Shown: piece after piece, positions 1 through 12,000 of the stretch
How the letters are laid out: each line of letters opens with the position of its first letter
Position numbering within the stretch: the first letter of the stretch is position 1
Assembly: GCA_024231025.1 (NCBI GenBank)
Contig: JAAEQW010000240.1
Span: 1 to 54,923 of the forward strand
DNA: 54,923 nt
Direction: 5' to 3'
Source of the DNA: Candidatus Omnitrophota bacterium
GTDB lineage: Bacteria > Omnitrophota > Gorgyraeia > Duberdicusellales > 4484-171
Translations under genes and position numbers: made by a program
Notes under the pieces: generated by a model
Databases searched by the model: none
Told to the model about the DNA's origin: nothing
The model's input: only the letters and a program-made list of their open reading frames with translations

Positions 1-1
1 C

Positions 2-3000
2 ACAAGATTAAAAAGTAAAATTCCGAACTTGGGAGAAGCACCGCTGCCAGAAGTGTTAAGACGTAGCGATGCCGACAAAGTTATTGAGCGGCTTGTATAC
101 CTTACTGAACTCATTAAACGAGATTGGAAGCTTACAATAAAATGGCGTACCATGGAAGGAGATTGTGAAAGAATTCGAACGGCCTTTAAATATATCAACC
201 AAATCGGCAACAATCAACAGGCACTTAATTTACTTACCTATAATCCTTTGATAATTTATTTTTTAAAGCATCAGCGCCAAGAATATGATGGTATCGAGCT
301 TGTGATAAAAATTTTGACCGAATTAGATTATGGCTTCGATACAAAGGAGGTCGATATTGAAGGGAAAAAACAATACCTAATTGCCGTTAATGCGGTTAAA
401 AGATTTTTACGTACAAGCCCTCTTTGGTTAGGATATTTAACTACTATAAGAATTAAAGAGTTTCACGAGCAAATCTACCTATCAAGTGCATCCCCTTACG
501 GGGAACCCCTTCTAAGAGTCAAAAGTGGTTGGTTTGGCGGCCCTTGCGGATTAGGGGTAACTAATGAAGCCGGTCGTATGGATTCAGATGCACAGCGGGA
601 TACCAAAGCGGCGCTTGAGAATAACATTCACGGCGAGTACAGTGATTTGCCTAAAAAAACCCGTGATGTAATTGAGACCAAAAGACCAGATTTAGAAAGA
701 AGACTGCGCAAAGAGAACGTCACGATTCTTCTTTTCGAAGATGGAGTAGATGGCAGAGCTCCGCCGCATATTTGGCGTGATTCAGAAACCCGCTTTCTTC
801 TTGCCTATAGTGAAAACAAACAAAAACACTTCCCCTATGGATTAATCATTGATTTAGTTGCTCACGATCGATTTGATCTATTAGAGAGATTAATTGATCA
901 CGAAGATGATCGTCTTGATGGAGTAAAGAGCTTATCTGAATTAGACGACCAGAGCCAGACGCTTGCTCGTGACATCGTTAAGGCTTTAGGTGCACTATGC
1001 GGTTGGGGGAGGTTTTCACATAAGGTGAATCAGCATTTAAAAAAGAATGCTGCGTTGTTTAGGTATGTTTATGAGAAGTTTTCTGCTTCGCTTTGTGAGT
1101 CACAAGAACGTTGGAATCGAACCAGAGCCGTAGAAGAGGTGGAAGGTATTTTAGCCAGTATAAGAGAAGATGCAAATATTACCTATGAAGATGTTGCGTT
1201 AAATCCTTTATTGCGAAAATTTAGCGATGATCAGCGATTTATTCGGGAGCTTTTGGCGTTGGTAGATAGGAATAGGATTATACCTCATCGAGATGGAATA
1301 ATGCCGAATGCGCTTCATGTGGCCGGTCCGTTATGCGAACAAATTGAATCCGACGCTATTTTAAAAATAGGTAGCTATAAAGTCAAAATTAATGGCGATG
1401 GAGTCACGACCTTAAGTAGGCCACATGATCATTATGGTAGTGTAGCCTATTTTTTAGAAGACAGATATATCGGAGCTAACAATAAAATTTTTAATGCTAT
1501 GGCTATGGTAAATCATTCACCACGAGGCAGAACGCGCTATTCTAGCGAGTTGATTAATTTAGCAGAAAATTTTCATATAAAGCATGGCCGATATCCTGGT
1601 TCGTTAGATTTGAAAAGATTATTTCAAATGACCAACAGAGTTGAGCTTTTCGAGCTTATGCCGGAATGTATTTTTTGGACACCCGTAAATTTACGATTAC
1701 GTGCCTGGGCAGAAATTATTACGATGAGAGAATTTGGCGTGCCTTGCGAAGAGGTTGATTTTAGTTTGACAGGTGATAATAGCGAAGAAATAATCCAACG
1801 GATTATTTTTAAGCTGGTTCAACGCGATTATTTGTTAGAACATTTGGATTGGTCAGAGATAGAATGCTTTGAAGAAAAAGTTGTTCCTCTAGCTCATCAA
1901 AACATGGATGCTCTTCAAAATGTAGTCAATTTAGCATTGGGGGTATCTCGCGATATCTTTTGGGCAATTTGCCGCAAAGCAAAAACCATAAATGAATTAG
2001 AAGAGGAATTATTAGAGAATCAAGGCACCGCAGATCATACTAGATTTGGTGAGTATCTATCAGCAAAAATTTGCGCAATTAAAATATTACCTACCGAAAA
2101 ACAACAAACATTTGTTAACTTACTTAATTTATGCGACATCCAAGGCAACTACATTCGTCTCCTCGGCGCGCAAACCAATTTTCTCGATGAGCGGTTCAAT
2201 GAATATGCCGGCGATATTTTTGTCTACCAAACCGGAAGCGGTATTCACAACGGTTATCGCTATTGGCACGCAGTAACTCGCCAAGAGGCCGAGCAATTAT
2301 TGAAAAAGAATCCGCGCTTAAAGATCTACCCGATCCTTGACGCTCCTGTCGATCATAATGATTGGGTGGGGGATAGGATTGATGATGTATTGGTGGAGGC
2401 TAAAGTTAGCGTTGAAATTTGTCCAGGGAAATATCCGATAGTTCTTTTGCGTGATAGTTTAGAAGGGGTATTCATCAGTCAAGAGCAATTGTTTCAGAGA
2501 TTGAAGGCTAAGGGCGTTACCCCGAAAGTATCGAGGTCTTTGTTGACGGCTGTTAAGAGATTCGCGCAATCTCGAAAAATGCAGCCGTTGTTGCCGGTAT
2601 TGACGTTGGGTCTTTCTTCGTTCTTTTTGATGGGTGCGGCAGGTTCGGATTTGCAACTGCAGCAGACGAAGGAGCTTTTGGTGATCGTGGGTATTGTTTT
2701 AGGCTTGATAGGTATTTTCCCTTTCTGTGATTGGGTTTCAAAATCTTTAAGATCTTTATGGGATAAGTTTCGATTCAAAAGGTATGTCCGTCAATTCAGA
2801 AAGGGTAATAAAAATGAGCGTATGGGCGCGATAAGAAGCCTGGCTAGTTGCGGTGATGACTGTCAGCATGCGGCAATAGATTTTTTGCTTGAAGGGTTGT
2901 CTAATTTTGATTGGGAGATTCATGAGACAGTAGTAAGAAGTCTACTTCGTCAAATGCATGAGAAGTTTATACTTACTCTACGCGCGGAGAAAGCATTAGT

Positions 3001-6000
3001 TGATTCCTGTAGTCGGGAAAGGATGCTGGAGTCAATCGCAGATTACGAAGATAGATTGACTAAATCATATATGAATGCCTTTAGAGGCGTCGATCCAGAA
3101 GATTGTCTTCGAATTGTCGGTAGATTAAAGAGCCTCGCCGTTGCCTCAAAAGATCCAATGCGAAATTCCCTAGCAGTATATCGTGCCGCGACAAATGCTT
3201 ATCAAATTATATTCAACCAAGACCAAGGAAGGGCTCCCAGGCCAAGGATTAGACATATCTTGCAGCCGAATCCGGTTGATCTGCCGAAAGGTACACGAAG
3301 CCGTGTGTCTAAATTGCCGTTGATTTTTTCTGCGTTTCTTTCTATGGGGGCGGCAGCGGGAGATCTATTATGGCCATTTGCGCTAGTGGCGGTATCTATT
3401 TTACTGGTCATTTCGCATCGTGCTATAAGACTAATTAATGCTCGCAGGGAAGATAAATTGTCTCTTGAACGTGCAATGTTATTTGGGGTAGTATCTTTGG
3501 ATGAGTTTCCTCGAATGAAGGTAACGATTAATTCTAGTGGGGATCCGTTATCTAGGCCGCAAGTGATAGGAGGCGAAGGTGTTGATGCTAACCCAGGGAA
3601 TTTTAATATAGCCAATGGGTTAGTTAGAAGATTTCTTGCATACTGTTCTGATTATATGGGAAAGAGTAGGTATTCACCTAGTTTTGATAATTTAACGATT
3701 ACCTTTTGTCCAAAATTACCCGCTTCAATTGAGGAAAAAGAAATGCTATTCCACCATTTTATTGGGATTCCTCAAGAAGGCGAACTCTATATCCCTTACC
3801 CTAATCTTGTTAAGGGGGATACTCTCTCTATGTTATCTCTTGCCTTGAGTCAAAACTGTTTAGTCCAGACAGTCTCAAAGGCGCTCAATGAGCCGATTGA
3901 AGAGACGATCATGCGCTTTTTTACCGCAGGTATTGGGATCGATGATGTATTAGGCACCTATATGAACCTAGGTAAGGCGAAGGATATTTTAGAATTTGCT
4001 GAATTAAGACAAGCTGCTAGCCAAATATATGTCTACGAAGATTCTCCCCATCAATGGCACGCAGTAACTCGCCAAGAAGCCAAGCAATTATTAAAAGACA
4101 ACCCCAACCTAAAGATCTATTCTATCCTCGACGCTCCTGTCGATCATAATGATTGGGTGGGGGGAAAAGGTGTAGTCAAGTCGAGAGTTAAGCCTGCTAC
4201 TTTTGACGGAGTGCCTAACATAATTGAAGATATGACATTTGAGCAATTTTGTTTGTATGATGGTGTGATAAGAGTAACTTTACGGTTGACGGAGAGCTGT
4301 AATTTGCAATGTAGCTACTGCAGTTTAGAGAGCGGACCAGGTGGGGCAAGAAAAGAAATACCTTTGGAAAAACTAGCAGAAATTATTCCTGCCTTGGATA
4401 GAGTTGGCGTTAGGCGTTTAGATTTATCTGGTGGAGAGCCATTTATAAGGAAGGATATCTTTAATATTATTGAATTAGCTAGCAATACCGCTCTGTCATT
4501 AGGGGTAATTACCAATGGAACTTTAATAAAACCTGAAATTGCACAAAAGTTAAATCGATATCCTGTACATAGCATTAAGGTATCTCTCGATGGAGATAGA
4601 AAAACTAATGATGCTATAAGAGGAAAGGGGAGCTTTGATAGAGCAATTAATGGTTTGAAATATTTGATGGAAAAGACAGATATAAAAGTTAAGGTGCTGC
4701 TTACGCTAACAAAGTCAAATGGCAGTGGTGTCGCAGGATTGGCTAGATTATTATCCGATTTGGGTGTATGGAGATTTGCAATAAGGAGGGTCGATCCGCT
4801 GGGAAGGGCAGATATGAGCTTTATTCCAGGAGATGATGATGTGTGGAAAGTGTATAGAGATTTATTGAAGATATCTGGTACGCTACGAAAACATTTCATT
4901 GAGTGGGAATTTCAAAATCCTTATCCGCATATTGACGTATGGGCTGATAATCCCTATAGTTTTGTTGAGGCATCAGGGCGTCACGCAACATTTTTGCCCA
5001 CTGGAGAAATAAAAATAGATTTTGATTGTGATGAGGTAGTTGGCAGTTGGCTGGAAGAAGTTAATATAGTTTCTGTTTTCGAGGAAATTAAAAGAAGGGT
5101 TAGACGGCAGAACACATCCTTTAACCCAGTGCAAGCTAGATTTGTTATTCTTGCTGGTGGCTGTGGCGTAACGCTTTGGCCATTAAGCACGAAAGCAACT
5201 CCCAAACAACTACTTAAGTGCGGACAAGAATATGCCAATGGAATACAAGAATTGATAACAAACTTGGAAGAGAGGGTTGATCCAAAGCAAATCATTATTC
5301 AGACCGTACAGGATTACGAAGAAGAGATAATTTTTACAGCGGAAAGTTTACATGTGCCGAAAGATAATATTTTTGTTGAACCACAATCAGTTGGAACAGC
5401 CATGGCGGTTGCTTATACGGCCTTAAGGTTATACGAGAAAAACAGAAGTATTCCGATAGTAATTGTACCACCAGATCATATTATAGAACCTTTAGATGAG
5501 TTTTGGAAAGCCCTAATGAATGCAATTGAATTAGCGAGGAAGAGCTCTGCTATCGTTTGCATAGGGATTAACCCTGATCGGCCGGATACTCACTACGGTT
5601 ACATTAAAGAAGGTAACGCAGAGGAATATGTCGGTGTGGCGCATGTTAAGGGTTTCATAGAGAAGCCATCCAGCGTCGAAGAAGCAAAACGGCTTATAGG
5701 GCAGGGGTATAAATGGAATTCTGCAGTTTATGTTTTTACACCAGAAGCGATATTGAATTGTTTTTGCGATTTAATTCCAGAATGTTATGCAAAGTTAAAG
5801 CAGGCGTTAAGTATTAACGTAGAGAATAAAAATAGAGTGGTTGATCAAATTTTTGCTCAATTTGCAAATTATGGTTTATTTGATGGTAATTCCCTAGAGC
5901 ACCTCATTCTTGGGCCATTAAGTCAGAACCCGGAAGCTTCGGTAGATTTAATTTCTCTTACCGGAGTTAATTTTGCTTCAATTGATACGGGGGATTTGGG

Positions 6001-9000
6001 CTGTGGAATGAGATATGCTAATAAAAATCGCGTTGGCGAAAATAATAATTTAGTTTTAATCCCTGATTCCGTGTTTGTGAAAATAACCAATACGCAAAAT
6101 TGTAATGTTGCCGTGCAAGGTGATGTTGTAAGAGAAGTTGTTATTGATGGGGTAGATAATCTTATAGTTGCGACAAGCGCGAGGTCGAATTCAGTTTTAG
6201 TAATTCCAATTGGAAGGGCGAAGGATGTAAAGAGTATACATAAGATATTGGCAGGACGCCAAGAATTTTTGCCTTACATTAAGGGAGTTTTTAAAGGGGA
6301 AAGGTGCAGAGCGTTTACTTTTCGTCATGATTGCGGTAATGTAGAATTATTTTCCGATAGTGGATTGGTTGTTGCCGTTGGACTTAATAATGTGAAAGTA
6401 GCGTTGAAGAATAAGATATTGTCTGTTTTGAAAATAACAGGGTCAGACCCGGAAAGAGGAAAGCCTAGCCATCCCGGCCCTTGCGGATTAGGGGTAACTA
6501 ATGCAGCCGGTCATATGGATTCAGATGCACAGCGGGATACCAAAGCGGCGCTTGAGAATAATATTCACGGCGAGTACAGTGATTTACCTGAAGATATACA
6601 AGAGGCGATTGAAGACGAAAACCTAAAGATAGCTGCGAATCTAAGAAAGCAGAATGTTGTTATTCTTTTTTCTAAAGATGGGTTAGGGCAGCGCGCCCCG
6701 CCGTATATTTGGTGTGATTCAGAAACCCGCTTTCTTCTTGCCTATAGTGAAAATGAACAAAAACACTTCCCCTTTGGATTAATCATTGATTTAGTTAGTT
6801 ATGGTCGATTTGATTTATTAGAGAGATTAATCAATCACGAAGATGATCGTCTTTTGAGTAGAAAAAGTTTGCCTGATTTAAAAATACAAAGTGAAGAGTT
6901 GGCTCGTGACATCGTTAAGGCTCTAGGCGCATTATTTGGAAGGGGAGATGTAGTCAAGTCGAGACTTGACCCTATTGTGCTTCCTTTGTCGGATTATTTT
7001 AATTCTCCATCGAGTTTTGCTTTTGCTGGGGAAACGCTCGATGCCCTTATTAAAGAATTGAATTTAGCTCAGATGGTTGAAGGTTCAGAGGTTATTTTGT
7101 TGGTGCACCCTTATATTGCACTTTCATATGCCAACAGTTACCCCTCTGGCGGTACAACAGATACTGAATACTACGATAATTATTTGAGAGGATTAAAGGG
7201 GTTATTTAGGTGTGATAAAAAGACTACTTTTGTTTGTTTGGTTTGTGAAGATGAATTTGGGTTTGTGATTGTCAACTCAGGGGGATTCCCTCGTACAGTG
7301 TATCGCGAGGGTAGACATATGACTCTTTTTGGTGAGTTTCTTGATGATATTCAGGGGCAGATTAATCCAGAGCATACCTTTATCATTGTTCCTACTTTTC
7401 CAGAATCGCCAACGATTATTATCAATAAAGAACAGGGATATAGCCATCGAACGTCATGGGGGGTGTTTGTTGGCTTTTTAAGAAGACTCTTTTTATCTAC
7501 AAAACAAGAGAAACTTGCCATAGCAGGAGAATTCTACTCATTCTCGATCTGTGGTTTTCCGTTGGGGGGGTGTTTAGGTAAGATTCTAAAGGAGCTTAAA
7601 TCCGCGCATGATTTGGGGGTTGAATTAGAGTTTCTGCCGGGACTATTAGTATCAGGCAGAAGAATGAGAGACCAGGATATTAGTTTAGATATAGAATTAC
7701 CCGAAGTGGCAATGCGTAGTGACGCCGATAAAGCAATTAGAAGACTCATAGTACTTGCCGATGCCATCAGGAAGGGGTTGTTTGGGAAAAAAGACTATCT
7801 TATGGATTGTACCAGTAAAGAAATTTCCAAAGCTTGCGACTGTATCAGTCAAATCGGCAGCAATCAGCAAGCATTGAATCTACTCGTCTACAATCCTTTC
7901 ATAGATTGTCTCTTATCCGATGGATCCAGAGATTTTTACGGTGTCGATCTTGCACTAAAGATTTTAACCGGAATAAATTATAATCGTGATGTAAGAACTA
8001 CTACTATTAAAGGAGAAAAACAATATCTAATTACCCTTGATGCGGTTAAGAGATCTTTAAACGAAAGTGATTTGTGGACAATACACTTAAACGATGTACA
8101 TCTTAAGGAACGAGAAGGCATAATGGACGTTGATGGTTCTTTCGGCCCTTGCGGATTAGGGGTAACTAATGAAGCCGGTCATATGGATGCAGATGCGCAA
8201 CGGAACACCAAAGTGGCACTTCAAAATAACATTCACGGCGAGTATGGTGATTTGCCTCAAAAAACCCGTGATATAATCGAGGATCGTGCTCCAGCTTTAG
8301 CAGATAGATTAAAAGAAAGTAATGTTGTTATTCTTTTTCCCGAAAACGGAATTAATGGCAGAGCTCCGCCGCATATTTGGCGTGATTCAGAAACCCGCTT
8401 TCTTCTTGCCTATAGTGAAAATGAACAAAAACACTTCCCCTATGGATTAATCATTGATTTAGTTAGTTATGGTCGATTTGATTTATTAGAGAGGTTAATT
8501 GATCACGAAGATGACCGTCTTGACGGAACAAAGAGCCTGCCTGATTTAAAAATACAAAGTGAAGAGTTGGCTCGTGAAATTAATAATTTGCTTCTCTACA
8601 TTGAAGATATCGGCAATTTTTTTCTTGATAAAGGGTACCTTATCGATCCATATCCGATAAATAATGGAGAATTTGCTTTTGTTTATCGTGCAACGAGAGT
8701 AGAGGATCAAAAAGTATTCGCGATTAAAGCTACCAAGCAGGATTTGAGCGAGATATTATACAATTACGATAAAGAAAAATACGTGTCAGGTAAACAAAGT
8801 GGAGTTTCGATAAAAGAGCTTAAGGGTTTTGTGACAATTTACGAGGAGGGGGTTATATTATCTATTTTTGTTAGGAACAGCCCTCCATATATTGAAACGT
8901 ATTCTTATCAAATAATGGAGTTTCTTGAAGGAAATAGCCTATATAACCTTTATCAAGGGAATTTTTTTAAGACAATAAACATTGCTCAGCTGATTGATGA

Positions 9001-12000
9001 GCTAATAGAGGTGGCAAATAACGTAGCCGTTTTACATAAACAGGGAGTGGCTCATGGCGATATAAAGTTAGGAAATATGATGAGGGATCTACAGGGGATA
9101 GTTGTTAGTGATCGAACAGAGCGTATGGAGTCGATTACTAATTATTGCATGTGTTGTGAGATGGGTCCATTTGCGAGGGAACATTTGATTAATGTATATG
9201 GGATTTATTCTTTGCGAGCGCATGACAAATATCAAATATACATATGTATACTCAGGCTTTTAAAGCAAGCGGCTTTATCTGCGGATGCTGAATCTATGAT
9301 CGATGATTTTAATCAAGTTTGGTGTGGCAAGTGCACAAATTATAACTTTGTTGATTTAATTGCTGCCTTAATCGAACTTAAATCAAGACTGAACCGTGGC
9401 AAATATGGTGATCTGTCCAAATGCGGTTGGGGGAGATTTTCACATAAAGTGAATCAGCATTTAAAAAAGAATGCTGCGTTGTTTAGGCATGTTTATGAGA
9501 AGTTTTCTGGAGCTCTTTGCAAATCGCAAGAACGTTGGAATCGAACCAGAGCCGTAGAAGAGGTGGAAAACATTTGTGGAAATATAAAAGATCGCAATCT
9601 TAATGTTTTATTAGAAGGTTTTTCTACTCAGGAAGAATTCATTGAGCAGTTTCTAGCGTTAGTCACGATGAATATTCTTGTGCCGGATGAAGAAGGGCCC
9701 TTGGCGGGTGTGCTTGATAATGTATCAGGACCATTATGCGGCGAGGTTGAGCCTAATTTTACTAAGCATATAGATCATTGCAAGCTTGATTCTTTTGGGG
9801 GATTTGATTGTTTACGCCGAGATCGTAAGGAGAGTTCGAATTTTGCTTTCTTAGAAGATTGCTTTATCGGTCTTGATGGGGAAACTTTTAATCTTAAGGC
9901 CATGGTTTTTAAGGGTAATCTGCCTATTTATTCTTTAGATTATTTTCAGTGGGAAGAAATGCGTTATTTTGAATGGCTAATTCAATTAGCTGAGAATTAT
10001 CGGATAAGATATGGTAAATACCTAGAATTGAAAGAATTCTTTGAAGATAGAAACAGGGATAAGCTTCGCATTTGTTTGCCTCGATATACTTCCAGCATTA
10101 TGGATCAATTGCGTGTTTGGGGAGAGGTTGAGGCGATGCGAGTTTTTGGGGTGCCTTTGTGGGAAATTGATTTTAATCTTTCTGGGGGCAATAAAGAATT
10201 AATCAGGCGTAGCATTTTTAAATTAATCCAGCGCACTCAGGTTGGAAAAACCCATTGTAATTATAATGATTTTCAAGACGTTATTGACTTGGTTGAAGAA
10301 GATCCAAATGTTTTTAGTCGGATAGTTAACCTCGCGCTGGGAGTATCTAGCCATAGCTTTTTGTTGCTCCATGGTCGCCTAACAACAGTAGCAGCTTTAA
10401 AGGATACTTTATTGGCTTATCAGGGTTTTGTGGGGCGTACGACGATCGGCGAGCGTCTATTCTATAAAAGTTGTGTAGTTGGACTGTTGCCTTATGAGAA
10501 ACGTCAAACTTTTATCAATCTCTTTGCTCTTTCCGACATCCAAGGCAACTACATTCGTCTCCTCGGCGCGCAAACCAATTTTCTCGATGAGCGGTTTAAC
10601 GAATATGCCGGCGATATTTTTGTTTACCAAACCAGCAGCGGTATTCACAACGGTTATCGCTATTGGCACGCAGTAACCCGCGAGGATGCCGAGAGGTTGC
10701 TGAAAGAGATCTCTGGCTTGAAGATCTATCCAATTTTAAAAGCTCCTGCTGACGCGTGCGATTGGGTGGGGGGAAGCGACAGCATACCGGTTGATTTAAT
10801 TCTTGCCAAAAATAAGAAAGCGTTTCGGGTTAGTGCTTGTGCGGAGTTTGATGCGTCTATTAAGCGTGTGAGCAGTAAAGATGGATTACGAGATTGGCAA
10901 ATGGAAGAAATTATTCGTTTTAAGAAAACCATAAGGCGCTTGTATCAAGATGAAAATGGCGTCTATGGCGCAAAGAATAACTCTATGACCTCTAAGCAAC
11001 GCAATCATTTGGCAAGTTCCATTTTACAAAAGAATAGTTTCTTATCTTTCGTAAGTTGGCAGGAAGACGCAAAAATTTTAAAATGGCGTCATTACTCTGT
11101 TTATGTGCGAATTGCTGGTTACGATTTTCGTTTAGATGTTACGGACGATTACGGGATCGTGATTGTTTTACAGGAGGAAATTAATAAGCAGCCTGATTTT
11201 TGGTATATGTATCCTAAGACCAACCCTCCTGCCCAAGAAGGATCAATTTTTGACGGGGCACTAGAGCGGTATGTTCACATTGAGCAGGGAGGTTTTCTTG
11301 AGCGTTATTATAAAATTGTTGCTGAGGTAGCTAATAAGATACTTGATGATAAAGATTGGAAAGAGTTGCTTAGTTTTGATAATCTCATCCCAGTTTTTAA
11401 ACAAATTGGGATTAGTACTATTTATGATGACCCAGCCTTAGAAGTTTACCATTTGCTAAAAGAGCACAAGTTTTGTGTTGAATATCGTAATGGCTCAGAT
11501 CAATCATATATAGCGGTTAAGCTAGCGCAAAGATATTTTATTCTTGATGTAAATCGACTTCGCACAAATGGGGCGGGGATTGTATTGATTCCAGAAGGGC
11601 TAGCTCTAGGTTTTTGTGAGGGTTTAGGGTTTAGCGAGATCAAAGCCTATGACCCAGATTATCCGAGTGCAGGCGGGATGAGAGGTTCGACTGTAACAGA
11701 GTTAAACCTGAAAAATAGAAAACGCAGTTTTAGCGGTTCCTGTGGTTTTGGGGTAGCTAATGATGATGGCATGATGAGTGCTATAACGAAAGCGCGAACC
11801 GAAAAGAAACTTAAGAGCGGTTATCACGGAAGATACGGTGATTTGCCTAAAAAAACTCGTGATGCAATCGAAACTTACAATGCGACATTGATGGGCAAGT
11901 TAAAAGAAGACAATGTTGTTATTTTTACTTCTCAAGATGGTATAAACAGCAGAGAAGGGCAATTCATCTGGTTTGATTTTAAAGATTATTTTCTTATTGC

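Noticed and set aside
29-31. TTG as the true start of the giant gene
   Set aside because: The frame continues open to the window edge, no ribosome binding site is seen, and the same module occurs mid-protein at 7697.
3202-3615. Minus-strand open frame of 137 codons inside the giant gene
   Set aside because: It is antisense to a continuous, well-supported coding sequence, has no family resemblance and no ribosome binding site.
4315-4899. Minus-strand open frame of 194 codons opposite the radical SAM domain
   Set aside because: The + strand encodes the recognisable C-x3-C-x2-C and GGEP motifs; the antisense frame is a composition shadow.
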